DNA of 64,000 bases from positions 62,001-126,000 of the forward strand of contig NZ_JACCJY010000006.1 in NCBI RefSeq assembly GCF_014596085.1. Direction: 5' to 3'. Positions 18,730 to 27,208 of this stretch are shown here, piece after piece. Every line of letters starts with the position of its first letter. The stretch's first letter is position 1. The notes under the pieces are model-generated. The model saw nothing but the letters and a program-made list of their open reading frames with translations, was not told the origin of the DNA and ran no database searches. The position numbers were made by a program, and so were the translations under genes. This DNA comes from Azospirillum tabaci. GTDB taxonomy: Bacteria > Pseudomonadota > Alphaproteobacteria > Azospirillales > Azospirillaceae.

Positions 18730-19869
18730 TTACGGCACCGCCAATCGGTGGTCGCGGAAACGCCCGTAGGTGTAATGGGCGGCACAGCCCCCCTCCGCCG
18801 ACACCATGCAGGAACCCATCGGATTCTCCGGCGTGCAGACCGTGCCGAACAGCTTGCAATCGCTGGGCTTCTTCACCCCACGCAGGATGTCGCCGCATTC
18901 GCAGCCCTTGTGGTCGGGCACCGCGCGGCCCGGAACGGCGAAGCGCCGCTCCGCGTCGAAGGCGGCGAAGCCCTCCTTCAACCGCAACCCGCTGTCGGGA
19001 AGCGAGCCGAGGCCTCGCCATTCGAAGCTGGGCCGCACATCGAAGGTGTCGGCGACGAGCCGCTGGGCCTTCCGGTTGCCGTCCGGGGTCACGGCGCGGG
19101 TGAACTGGTTCTCCACCACCGCCCGCCCCTCGTTCGCCTGCCGGATCAGCATCAGGATGGCCTGGAGCACGTCCAGCGGCTCGAACCCGGCGATCACCAC
19201 CGGCTTGCCGTAGGTGTCCGCGACGAAGTCGTAGGGGCGGCTGCCGATGACCACGGAGACGTGCGCCGGCCCGACGACGCCGTCGAGCGGCAGCGTGCCC
19301 ATCTCCCGCACCTCGGGGCTGTCCATGATGCCCCGGATGGCGGCGGGGGTCAGGACGTGGTTGCAGAAGACGCTGAAATTCCTCAGGCCCTTGGCCTTGG
19401 CGGCGTGGACGGCCACCGCGGTCGGCGGCGTGGTCGTCTCGAAACCGATGGCGAGGAAGACGACCTCGCGGTCCGGGTAGTCCTCCGCGATGCGCAAGGC
19501 GTCGAGGGTGGACAGCACCATCCGCACGTCCGCCCCCTCGGCCTTCGCCTTCAGCAGGCTGACCCGCCCCGAGCCTGGGACGCGCAGCACGTCGCCGTAG
19601 GTGCACAGGATCACGCCGGGCTGGCGGGCGATGGCGATGGCGTCGTCGATCCGCCCGACCGGCAGGACGCAGACCGGACAGCCCGGCCCATGGATCATCC
19701 GCACGTTGTCCGGCAGCAGGTCGGGAATGCCGTAGCGGGACACCGCGTGGGTGTGGCCGCCGCAGAACTCCATCAGGTGATAGGTCCGCCCGGTCGCCGC
19801 CTCCCGCGCGATGGCGGCGGCGATGCCGCGGGCCAGTTCCGCGTCCCGGAATTCATCGACGTACTTCAT
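18730..19869 (-). CDS. hypD: Hydrogenase maturation factor HypD
   Basis: A 379-residue HypD, the iron-sulfur scaffold on which the Fe(CN)2CO unit of [NiFe]-hydrogenases is assembled together with HypC. All hallmarks are present: FCGGHTH (residues 35-41), GPGCPVCVLP (61-70), and the C-terminal cluster-binding cysteines (CECGDILRG, CKLFGTVC, GSCMVSAEGGCAAHY). The next genes on both sides are unrelated: no hypC, hypE, hypA or hydrogenase structural gene lies within the window. It is thus a stand-alone copy. The start ATG 19869 has an aGGGG-like element just upstream. Confidence 0.95.
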   Translation of the reverse strand: MKYVDEFRDAELARGIAAAIAREAATGRTYHLMEFCGGHTHAVSRYGIPDLLPDNVRMIHGPGCPVCVLPVGRIDDAIAIARQPGVILCTYGDVLRVPGSGRVSLLKAKAEGADVRMVLSTLDALRIAEDYPDREVVFLAIGFETTTPPTAVAVHAAKAKGLRNFSVFCNHVLTPAAIRGIMDSPEVREMGTLPLDGVVGPAHVSVVIGSRPYDFVADTYGKPVVIAGFEPLDVLQAILMLIRQANEGRAVVENQFTRAVTPDGNRKAQRLVADTFDVRPSFEWRGLGSLPDSGLRLKEGFAAFDAERRFAVPGRAVPDHKGCECGDILRGVKKPSDCKLFGTVCTPENPMGSCMVSAEGGCAAHYTYGRFRDHRLAVP

Positions 19870-19990
19870 CGCTCCAGCCCCTTCCGCCTGCCGTCACGGC
19901 ATTTGGACGGCGGCGGGGAGCGCTGGCGTTGATGCGGATCAAGAATGGGGCGCGGCGGGGCGGCATCACGCCCCCCGCCGCGAAGCCCCT

Positions 19991-20632
19991 TTACTTCGAC
20001 GCGCCCATCACGGGCAGCGACAGCTCCGGACCCCGCCCCGAATCCTCGATGGCGATGGCGGAGGAGCCGGGGGAACCCAGCGCCACGCTGACCGGACGCC
20101 CGTTGTTGTGATTCTTCCACATCTCGTAGAGCGCCAGCGCCGCGTAGATCTTGGCCTCGCGGCTGGTGTTGTAGAGCCATTCCTGGGTCGGAATGACGCG
20201 CAGCGCGCCGTTGCCCGATTGCTCCACCCGCTCGGCGAAGCGATAGCCGAGCTGGTTGTTGATGCCGGCCAGCAGCCCGTCGAAGCCAGAGGAGATGCGC
20301 CCGAACCCGGCGTCCGACGCCGCGGAGGAGGCGCCTCCAAGCGTGCTGGGCGTCTGCCGCTTCACGAGGTCGCCGAAGACCCAGCCCTCCTCGCCGGTGC
20401 GCATCGAGCGCACGCCGATCCAGCTTCCCTCCTGCTTCAGCTCGATCACCTCGTCGCCGCGGGTTACCGTGGAGCGGACCGAGGCGTTGTCGGACGGGGC
20501 CGCGCGCAGGTTCACCTTTTCGCCGGTCACCGTGTGGATGTCGCCGGGGGCCGCCGCCGCGGGCAGGGCCAGCGCCGCCGCCACGCCGAGGCCGGCCAGG
20601 GTGCCGAGGAAAGTCTTCGTCATCCGAGACAT
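19991..20632 (-). CDS. Exported SH3-domain protein
   Basis: A 213-residue protein with a signal peptide (MSRMTKTFLGTLAGLGVAAA, cleavage after AAA near residue 28) and a bacterial SH3 domain (VNLRAAPSDNASVRSTVTRG, ...GSWIGVRS...GEEGWVFGDLV, residues 40-92). The C-terminal half is not recognised. I chose ATG 20632 because GGGAG lies seven bases upstream; two other ATGs at 20638 and 20623 are possible. Such proteins usually sit in the periplasm and contact peptidoglycan or partner enzymes. Confidence 0.82.
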   Translation of the reverse strand: MSRMTKTFLGTLAGLGVAAALALPAAAAPGDIHTVTGEKVNLRAAPSDNASVRSTVTRGDEVIELKQEGSWIGVRSMRTGEEGWVFGDLVKRQTPSTLGGASSAASDAGFGRISSGFDGLLAGINNQLGYRFAERVEQSGNGALRVIPTQEWLYNTSREAKIYAALALYEMWKNHNNGRPVSVALGSPGSSAIAIEDSGRGPELSLPVMGASK

Positions 20633-20728
20633 GTGCATTCTCCCGCAGAACGCGCGCATCGCGCGCCGTTTCCCCTACAACAGGCAAAGGCGGGGTATGC
20701 TCCATGGACAGAGGATGGGCGGGCGGAA

Positions 20729-22690
20729 CTACTCGAAAGACACACGCAGCGGGCTGTCGCCGGCGGGCCAGACGCCGCGGTCAACGGCGCGAGCTCCCTC
20801 GAAGACCAGCCAGCTCTGCCGCCCATAATGGGGCAGCGGGCGGAGCAGCGCCTGCAGCGCCGCCGCGTCGTCCGCCGCAACCGCCAGCAGCGGGCGGCCC
20901 TGCGGGGTTCTTGCGGTCCACACCCGCGCCGTGCCGCGCCCCTTGAGGCTGTCCGGCATCGGCGGCAGACCGAGCCGGGACAAGATCCGGTCCACCTCCC
21001 CCGCCGTCCCGATCACGGCGAGCGGAGCGGCAGGATCGGCGCGGCCATCAGCGCTGTCGGCGGGGGCGATACGCGGTTTGCCGTCCGCCAGACGCCCGGC
21101 CAGCGCGCGGGCCGCCTCCGCGGCCGGACCGTCGGCGGCGACGATCATGGTGGCCGCGTGGTCGAGCGTCACGTCGCGCAGGGTCGGCGGCGCCTCCCCC
21201 GGCGCCAGACGGCGGAACAGGCCGAAGCCGGGATCGACTGACAAAGCCTGCGGCGTGGCGGCGGTCCGGATCGTTACGGAGGCTTCGCGCCCGTCGAGGC
21301 GGAGGGTGTGGTGTTCCGTCCCCGCCACGGTTTGCACCTCCACCGGCACGGTCAGACCGTAGGCCGGCCCGCTCTGGCGCAGGGTCAGCGCGACTCCGTT
21401 GCCGTCACGTTTCGCACCAGCCAGCTCCAGCGCCGGCGCCCCCACGCGGGTCAGCCATTGTTCGAAGAAGGGGCCGAGGTCCTGCCCGGACGCCGCTTCG
21501 AAGGCACGGCGCAGATCGTCCCACCCCGCATCCTGAAAGCGCTTCTCTTCCCAGAAGCGGCGGATGCCGGTGTCGAAGGCCTCCGCCCCGATCTCGGCGC
21601 GCAGCATGTGGAACAGCATCGCCGCCTTGCCGTAGCCGACGATCTGGGCGGCGTCGTGGACCTTGACGCGGAAGTCGGTCAGGGCGGAATCGCGCCCCGC
21701 CGGCAGGGCGGCGTAGTCGCGCAGCCAGTCCAACCGCATCCCCTGCGCCGCGTCCTCCCCGCGCGCCTCCGCCGCCGCGTAGTCGGCCATGAAGGTGGTC
21801 AGTCCCTCCGACCAGTTGCCGGGCCAGTTGCCGCCTTCGCCGACGCGCACCCCGTTGCCCCACCAGTTGTGCAGGATCTCATGGGGCAGCGATTGGGCAC
21901 GGATGAATGGCAGCGGCATCACCGAACGCCCGATGTAGGTCTGCCCTGGAAAGCCCAGACCGACCGGCAAGGGCGCCGATAGGACGGCGAAGCCGGCGAA
22001 GGGATAGGCGCCGATCCGCGCCGCCTGCGCGTCGATGGTTCGGGCGCTGAGGTCCAGATAATCGTCGACCAGCGGGGCTTGTTCCGGATGGAAGTAGGTG
22101 CGCAGGCGCAGGCCGTTGTGCATCCGCTCCGTCACCTGCCATGGCCCGGCAAAAAGGGACGGCTCCTCGACGTTGCGGTCCTCCACGAAGATCGCGGCGT
22201 AGCCGGCGCCGTCCCGAATCTCCTCGACCAGACGGCCCGTCGCCACCGCGACGAAGGGCGCCGGCACCCGGACGGACAGGCGCCAGGAGGGCGGCGGCAC
22301 TGACGCACCGCTTTCGGGAGTCGGAATCCAACCGGTGCCGGCGGGCAGATAAGCGCCCTCCGCCCCGCCGCCTCCGCCGCGCGATTCCGGCGTCAAAGGC
22401 GGCAGGACTCCGGCGTAGCGCAGGCGAAGCTCGCCGCCGCCCTCCGGCACGGTCACCGGCACGGCGTTGCCGCGCACCGCGACCGGTTTGCCGTCGAGAA
22501 GCGCTTCGCCGACCGTCAGCCCCGGCGCCAGCCGCAGCCGGTGCGTCCCGGCGGGCAGGCGCAGCTGGTCCTCCACCTCCAGCCGCCGCGCGGCGGGGTC
22601 CAGCGTGACGGTCAGGTCATGGTGCAGGCCGGCGGCCCAGCCGGGCGCGGCGGCGAGGATGCCGCAAAGGGCGAGGAGGAGGGTGCGCAT
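20729..22690 (-). CDS. Divergent M1-family (gluzincin) metallopeptidase-like protein, exported
   Basis: A 653-residue protein with a signal peptide (residues 1-20), an M1-like beta domain, and the zinc motif HEILHNWWGN (270-279). A downstream Glu in NWSEGLTTF (295) is the likely third ligand, 20 residues after the second His instead of the usual 18. The exopeptidase motif GAMEN is absent; the equivalent stretch reads GLGFPGQTYIG. The C-terminal 200 residues resemble no M1 domain I know. It is probably a periplasmic peptidase or a degenerate relative; aminopeptidase activity is doubtful. Confidence 0.82.
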   Translation of the reverse strand: MRTLLLALCGILAAAPGWAAGLHHDLTVTLDPAARRLEVEDQLRLPAGTHRLRLAPGLTVGEALLDGKPVAVRGNAVPVTVPEGGGELRLRYAGVLPPLTPESRGGGGGAEGAYLPAGTGWIPTPESGASVPPPSWRLSVRVPAPFVAVATGRLVEEIRDGAGYAAIFVEDRNVEEPSLFAGPWQVTERMHNGLRLRTYFHPEQAPLVDDYLDLSARTIDAQAARIGAYPFAGFAVLSAPLPVGLGFPGQTYIGRSVMPLPFIRAQSLPHEILHNWWGNGVRVGEGGNWPGNWSEGLTTFMADYAAAEARGEDAAQGMRLDWLRDYAALPAGRDSALTDFRVKVHDAAQIVGYGKAAMLFHMLRAEIGAEAFDTGIRRFWEEKRFQDAGWDDLRRAFEAASGQDLGPFFEQWLTRVGAPALELAGAKRDGNGVALTLRQSGPAYGLTVPVEVQTVAGTEHHTLRLDGREASVTIRTAATPQALSVDPGFGLFRRLAPGEAPPTLRDVTLDHAATMIVAADGPAAEAARALAGRLADGKPRIAPADSADGRADPAAPLAVIGTAGEVDRILSRLGLPPMPDSLKGRGTARVWTARTPQGRPLLAVAADDAAALQALLRPLPHYGRQSWLVFEGARAVDRGVWPAGDSPLRVSFE

Positions 22691-22728
22691 GGCCCAGCAA
22701 TATAAGGCTTGGGCTGCGCCGCGCCAGC

Positions 22729-22897
22729 GCTTGCCCCCACCCGGCCCTCCCTCGCTCTCGGCGGACCAAAGGCCCGCCTGCCGCGTCAGCGCAAACCTTT
22801 GGTTTGCGCGAGAGCTTCGAGGGAGCGGGTGCCTTCCGCAAAGCGGCAGCAGTTCCCTCCCCTGCGATAGCGGGGGAGGGTTAGGGAAGGGGCAATA
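22729..22897. repeat. Dispersed palindromic intergenic repeat with an inserted core
   Basis: The outer arms are cgcttgcccccacccggccc (from about 22730) and gggggagggttagggaagg (to about 22890), matching the compact element at 24680-24737. The interior, about 110 bases longer, holds a second perfect palindrome: gcgcaaacc (22789-22797), TTT, ggtttgcgc (22801-22809). It lies between the M1-like gene and the chaC gene end. Confidence 0.75.
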
Positions 22898-22908
22898 CCG
22901 AGATCACC

Positions 22909-23547
22909 TCACCCGATCCGCGCGCGCACCGCGGTCAGCAGGCTGCACAGCCCGCGGTCGTGGATGCCGATGGCCTCCAGATGGGCGACCGTGTTGGCGA
23001 GATAGTCCAGGTTCGGGCCGCGCTCGCCCCGGCAGCAGGCGATGCGCTCGGCCATGGCGGTCTCGTCCATGCAGCCGCAATATTGCCGGTGGCGCCGGTC
23101 CACCACGAAAGTGCAGGCGGTGACCGGCGCCCCGCCGTCGCGCGGGCGCACCGGCAGCAGCTTCGGCCGGTAGACGCGGTTCAGCATCTCCCGGTCCCAC
23201 AGGTAATCCAGCGTCTCCGGCACGCGCTCCGCAGCCACGCGGAAGACGATGCCCCGGCAGGAGCCGCCGCGGTCCAGCCCGAGCACCAGACCAGGCCGCT
23301 CCGGCGTGCCGCGGTAGCGGTGGGAGGACACGCAGAAGCGGCGGTGGTAGCCGCCCAGCACCGCCGGATGGCGCTCCAGAAAGGGGAACTCCGGGTTCCA
23401 CATCAGCGAGCCGTAGGCGAAGACCCAGAGGTCGACGCCGGGCGTCACGGCGATGTCGGCGGACCAGGAAGAGGCGACGGAAGCCGTGCGCTGCGCCGGT
23501 GCGATGACCGGAAGCTCGGCAACAGGCGATTGCGTATCGAGCAGCAT
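22909..23547 (-). CDS. ChaC-like gamma-glutamylcyclotransferase
   Basis: A 212-residue ChaC-family enzyme, which cleaves glutathione to 5-oxoproline and Cys-Gly in the cytosol. Signs are VFAYGSLMWNPEF (the substrate-binding YGSL motif near residue 45), LGGYHRRFCVSSHRYRGT, GSCRGIVFRVA, and the DRRHRQYCG segment. ATG 23547 is chosen as start; the frame continues 21 residues upstream but is not family-like. It is divergent from the DUF2125 gene. Confidence 0.92.
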   Translation of the reverse strand: MLLDTQSPVAELPVIAPAQRTASVASSWSADIAVTPGVDLWVFAYGSLMWNPEFPFLERHPAVLGGYHRRFCVSSHRYRGTPERPGLVLGLDRGGSCRGIVFRVAAERVPETLDYLWDREMLNRVYRPKLLPVRPRDGGAPVTACTFVVDRRHRQYCGCMDETAMAERIACCRGERGPNLDYLANTVAHLEAIGIHDRGLCSLLTAVRARIG

Positions 23548-23646
23548 GACCCTTAAGTAATGCAGCGTGCGCCGACTGGTGGCGACACGGTGAATGCTAG
23601 CACGGCCCAAGGCCGCCCGCTATAAGGTGGGTGCCACAAAACGGAA

Positions 23647-24669
23647 ATGCCACAGATGCGCGTTCGGAAGATCTTGGGCTTCGCCGTTCTTGCCCTGGCC
23701 CTGCTGGCCGGCGCCTATTCGATCTGGTGGTGGCAGGCCGCATCGGCGGTGGAGCGCGGCGTGCTCGCCTGGATGGACGAGCAGCGGGCGGCCGGCGCCG
23801 TGGTGGCCCATGGCGGGCTGAGCGTCGGCGGTTATCCCTTCGTCATCCGCGCCGCGCTGGAGTCGCCGCACCTTGCCACCCGCGACGTGGAGTGGCGGGG
23901 CACCCGGCTGGTGGCGGAGGCGCCGCCCTGGAACCACACGCGCATCGCGCTGTCCCTGCCCGGCGAGCAGCGGGTGACGGTGGTGCAGGCCAACCAGCCG
24001 CCCTTCACGCTGGTCGCCCGCAACGGCGGCCAGGGCCATGTCGGCCTCACTCTGACCGGCCAGCCGGTCGAGGCGCGGCTCGCCTTCACCGACCTCGTGG
24101 CGCAGCCCGACGCCCTGCCCGTTCCCATCGCCGCCCTGGATCTGACCGCCACCCAGCCGGCCGAGCCGCCGGCCAGCCACACCGACACCGGCCTGTCGGT
24201 CACGCTGGAAGCGCGCGGCGCCACCCTGCCCGACGGCGCGCCGGGCTCGCTGGGCCGCGAGGTGCAGCGGCTCCTGCTGACCGCGCGCATCCTCGGCCAG
24301 CCGCCCAAGCCGGAACCGGCCAGCCTGTCGGCCTGGAGCCGCGACGGCGGCACGCTCCAGCTCGACGGTCTGAGCCTGGATTGGGGACCGCTCAAACTGG
24401 CGATGAACGGCACGCTGGCGCTCGACGCCGCCTTGCAGCCGCAAGCCGCGCTGACCGCGGAGGTGCGCGGGTTCCAGGCGGTCCTGGACGCGCTTCAGGG
24501 GTTTTTCCGCCCCAAGGATCTGGCGATGGCCCGAACCATGCTGGGCCTGCTGGCCCGCCCCACCGGTCCGGATGGCGAGCCGGTGCTGACCGCCCCGGTC
24601 ACCGTGCAGAACCGCGGGCTGTTCCTCGGGCCGCTGAAGGTCGCGGCGCTGCCGGCGGTGGTCTGGTAG
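23647..24669 (+). CDS. DUF2125 family protein
   Basis: A 340-residue protein with one N-terminal membrane anchor (ILGFAVLALALLAGAYSIWW, residues 9-28), the remainder probably periplasmic and beta-rich. The pattern GGLSVGGYPFVIRAALESP (about residues 56-74) is the mark of DUF2125, found mainly in alphaproteobacteria. The fold resembles AsmA/DUF748-like proteins that work at the envelope, but the role is unknown. Starts at ATG 23647; ATG 23656 is an alternative. Confidence 0.85.
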   Translation: MPQMRVRKILGFAVLALALLAGAYSIWWWQAASAVERGVLAWMDEQRAAGAVVAHGGLSVGGYPFVIRAALESPHLATRDVEWRGTRLVAEAPPWNHTRIALSLPGEQRVTVVQANQPPFTLVARNGGQGHVGLTLTGQPVEARLAFTDLVAQPDALPVPIAALDLTATQPAEPPASHTDTGLSVTLEARGATLPDGAPGSLGREVQRLLLTARILGQPPKPEPASLSAWSRDGGTLQLDGLSLDWGPLKLAMNGTLALDAALQPQAALTAEVRGFQAVLDALQGFFRPKDLAMARTMLGLLARPTGPDGEPVLTAPVTVQNRGLFLGPLKVAALPAVVW

Positions 24670-24679
24670 AGGCGACGCC

Positions 24680-24737
24680 TTGCCCCCACCCCGGCCCTCC
24701 CCCGCTCACGCAGGGGAGGGTTAGGGAGGGGGCAAGC
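24680..24737. repeat. Dispersed palindromic intergenic repeat
   Basis: A near-perfect long palindrome: ttgcccccaccccggccctc against gggagggttagggagggggc, with a short centre (gctcacgcag). Related copies lie at 22729, 32505 and 63571. Placed between the convergent DUF2125 and M16 genes, it could also act as a terminator. Confidence 0.75.
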
Positions 24738-24754
24738 GTCGCAACGCAACAACC

Positions 24755-26014
24755 TCACGCCGCCTTCAGCATCCCCTGCATGTCTTCGTAGGACGGCAGA
24801 TGGTCCAGCTTGCCGACCGCCGACACCGCCATGGGGCCGGCGAAGACGCGGTTGGCCGCCGCCGCCACATCCTCCGGCGTCACGGCGTCGATGCGCTCGA
24901 AGATCTGCTCGATGGTCCGCACCTCGCCGGTGCGCAGCAGGGTGCGCGCGAAGCGGTCGGCGCGGCGCATGGTCGATTCCAGCGACTTGCCCACCGAGAA
25001 GCGCATCTGCTCCTTCGACCGCTCCAGCTCCACCGCGGTCACGCCGTCGCGGGCCTTGCGCAGTTCCTCGAAGAAGACCGGCACCAGTTCCGCCACCTCC
25101 TCCGGCCCGGTGCCGGCGTAGAAGCTGAGCGCCCCGCCGTCCGCATACTGGATGGGTGCCGCGTAGACCGAATAGACCAGCCCGCGCTTCTCCCGGATCT
25201 CCTGGAACAGGCGGGAGGTCATGCCGCCGCCCAGGATGTTGGCGAGGTGGCGCAGCGCGTAGCTCGCCGAATCCTCGGTGCCGACGCCCGGGAAGGCCGC
25301 CATGAAATGCACCTGCTCGGCGTCGCGCTTCAGCAGCGCGGCACCGCCCTTGTTGACGACCGTCTCGTGGAACGGGTCGTCCTTGGCGGTCAGGTGGCCG
25401 AACAGGGCCTCCGCCCGGCGCACCACGGTGCCGTGATCGACGTTGCCGGACACCACATAGACCATGCGGCGCGGGTCGTAGTGGGACACATAGTCGAACA
25501 GGTGCTCCCGCCCGAAGCCCGCGACGTTTTCCTTCGGGCCGAGGATCGGGCGGCCCAGCGCCTGCCCGTCGAAGGCGGTGCGGCGCAGCGCCTCGTAGAC
25601 CACGTCCTCCGGCTCGTCGGCGTAGCGGCCGATCTCCTGGATGACCACGCCGCGCTCCTTCTCCACCTCCTCCTCCGGAAAGACGGAGTTGAGCACGATG
25701 TCGCCGATGATCTCGCAGGAGACGTCGACGTGCTTGGCGGCCATCTGCGTGTAATAGGCGGTGACGTCGTAATCCGTATAGGCGTTGAATTCGCCGCCGC
25801 GGTTCTCGATCTCCAGCGCAATGCCCAGCGCGTCGCGGCTTTCCGTTCCCTTGAAGATCATGTGCTCCAGGAAATGGGCGATGCCGTTCACCGCCGGCCG
25901 TTCGTTGCGCGCCCCGACGCCGACCCAGACGCCGCTGGTCACCGTGCCGAGATGCGGCAGGTGGTCCGTCAGCACGCGGAATCCGTTGGCGAGGGTGGTC
26001 AGTTGGATCGTCAC
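24755..26014 (-). CDS. M16 family zinc peptidase, mitochondrial-processing-peptidase-like
   Basis: A 419-residue single-repeat M16 peptidase with the inverted zinc motif HFLEH (residues 47-51), the downstream Glu in ERGVVIQEIGRYADEPED, and the GGGMTSRLFQEIREKRGLVYSV stretch shared with bacterial PqqL-like and mitochondrial MPP-beta proteins. The start is GTG 26014 (VTIQLTTLANG): CAGGAG lies just upstream, and the frame above it is not family-like. It is probably cytosolic and degrades or processes peptides. The typical inactive partner gene is not adjacent. Confidence 0.92.
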   Translation of the reverse strand: MTIQLTTLANGFRVLTDHLPHLGTVTSGVWVGVGARNERPAVNGIAHFLEHMIFKGTESRDALGIALEIENRGGEFNAYTDYDVTAYYTQMAAKHVDVSCEIIGDIVLNSVFPEEEVEKERGVVIQEIGRYADEPEDVVYEALRRTAFDGQALGRPILGPKENVAGFGREHLFDYVSHYDPRRMVYVVSGNVDHGTVVRRAEALFGHLTAKDDPFHETVVNKGGAALLKRDAEQVHFMAAFPGVGTEDSASYALRHLANILGGGMTSRLFQEIREKRGLVYSVYAAPIQYADGGALSFYAGTGPEEVAELVPVFFEELRKARDGVTAVELERSKEQMRFSVGKSLESTMRRADRFARTLLRTGEVRTIEQIFERIDAVTPEDVAAAANRVFAGPMAVSAVGKLDHLPSYEDMQGMLKAA

Positions 26015-26126
26015 ACAGGGTCTCCTGGTTGGGCACGGGGTCGCCCGGAACATCGGGGGCGTTGCATTGACGTGGGGCGCCGTCCGCGCAGGAACAACGC
26101 CCCGTGGGCTGGGGTCAAGCCTGCCG

Positions 26127-26333
26127 TCAACCGCGCGGCGGTGCCAAAGCGGCGCTGAGGGCGCGGCGGTTGCGATGGGCGCGCATCAGCAGCGGGGCCG
26201 GAACGTCGCCCGGCACCAGCAGACGCCCGCCCGGCAGCAGCCGCACGCCGTGCCGTTCCAGTTCGTTCAACAGCTCCGCCATAGACCTGCGCATCGGTTC
26301 CTCCAGCGAGCAGACTTTCACCGCTCCCATCAT
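26127..26333 (-). CDS. Small protein resembling a TubC-type docking domain
   Basis: Up to 68 residues; the ATG at 26282 (MAELLNELERHGVRL) is an equally likely start. The pattern ELLNELERHGVRLLPGGRLL, a short P-G-D turn, then LLMRAHRNRRALSAAL recalls the N-terminal docking domain of TubC-type assembly-line enzymes, a helix-beta-beta-helix fold also found as free-standing small proteins near mobile or regulatory genes. No synthase gene is nearby. It lies between the M16 gene and the palindrome at 26361. Confidence 0.5.
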   Translation of the reverse strand: MMGAVKVCSLEEPMRRSMAELLNELERHGVRLLPGGRLLVPGDVPAPLLMRAHRNRRALSAALAPPRG

Positions 26334-26346
26334 GGCGGAGAAATTT

Positions 26347-26391
26347 GATAGGATCGATGCGGTTCATCCTATTTTATCGATAGGATGAACC
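26347..26391. promoter_or_regulatory. Operator-like palindrome with repeated GATAGGAT
   Basis: A perfect 12-bp inverted repeat, ggttcatcctat (26361-26372) and ataggatgaacc (26380-26391), spaced by tttatcg. A further gataggatcgat copy starts at 26347, and TATC/GATA steps continue to 26400. The block is the most A/T-rich stretch for several kb and lies upstream of the small docking-like ORF and just past the pspA stop (26407). It could be an operator or a terminator; the absence of a T run favours an operator. Confidence 0.6.
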
Positions 26392-26406
26392 TATCTATCT
26401 TGTCGA

Positions 26407-27177
26407 TCAACGCTGGCTTTTCAGGGCGGCCAGACGGTCGGACAGGGTGCTGGGCGCCGGCTTCGCTCCCGTGGCGGCATCGAGCGCCGCCTTGATGTTG
26501 GGATCGTCCTCTTCCGGCTTGGAAGGCTTCAGCAGGCGGGCCTTGGCGCTGGCCGCCTCCGCCTGGGCAAGGTCGCGGGCCGCCGCGTCCTGCATCGCCT
26601 TCAGCGCCGTGCCGAGGCTGGAGGTGGCACTGCTCAGCCCCGCCGCCTGTCGGGCCGCCTCCGCCCGCTGCTCCGCCATGTCACGCTGCTGGGCGGCGCG
26701 GCCCATGTCCCGTTCGGCCCGCTGCAACGCGCTGCGGGCGGCCTTCAGCTTGCCGCCGGCCTCGGCGTAGGTCTTTTCCAGCATTGCCAGGAAGTCGCGC
26801 GCGTCGTGGGCATCCTGCTCCTCCCGGTCGATGTCCGGAGCCATCTGCTCCAACATCCCCACCAGCGTTTCCAGGCTTTTTTCAAGCTGCGCCTTGCGTC
26901 CGGCGTCGGTCTCCGCATCCATTTGACGCTGCAGATGCTCGGCGGCGGCCATGCGCTGGCGGGAAAGCTGGAGGATGGTCTCGGCCTCCTTCTGCTCCTT
27001 CTCATAGGCGGCGCGCGCCTGTGCGACCTGAAGGCCGAGACTGTCGAGATGCTCTTCCATCGTGCGCAGTTCAGCCTCCGTGGCGGACTTCGGGTCCCAG
27101 CGGACCAGAGCTTCCACCGCCGACTGGACGGCCTGATCGGTCTTCACCCCGACGAGGTTGCGGATGAACGAGATCAT
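26407..27177 (-). CDS. PspA/IM30 family membrane-stress protein
   Basis: A 256-residue, almost fully alpha-helical protein with long coiled coils (residues about 40-215), of the PspA/IM30 (ESCRT-III-like) superfamily. The N-terminus (MISFIRNLVGVKTDQAVQSA) is a short amphipathic helix as expected for membrane binding. It is closer to the YjfJ branch than to classical PspA because of the acidic, alanine-rich coiled coil and the proline-rich tail. It follows the DUF350 gene by 31 bases, in one operon with DUF350 and DUF2491 genes, the same three families as E. coli yjfJKL. Confidence 0.82.
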   Translation of the reverse strand: MISFIRNLVGVKTDQAVQSAVEALVRWDPKSATEAELRTMEEHLDSLGLQVAQARAAYEKEQKEAETILQLSRQRMAAAEHLQRQMDAETDAGRKAQLEKSLETLVGMLEQMAPDIDREEQDAHDARDFLAMLEKTYAEAGGKLKAARSALQRAERDMGRAAQQRDMAEQRAEAARQAAGLSSATSSLGTALKAMQDAAARDLAQAEAASAKARLLKPSKPEEDDPNIKAALDAATGAKPAPSTLSDRLAALKSQR

Positions 27178-27208
27178 GGTTGCGGTTCCTCTCTGTTTCG
27201 GCGGGTCT

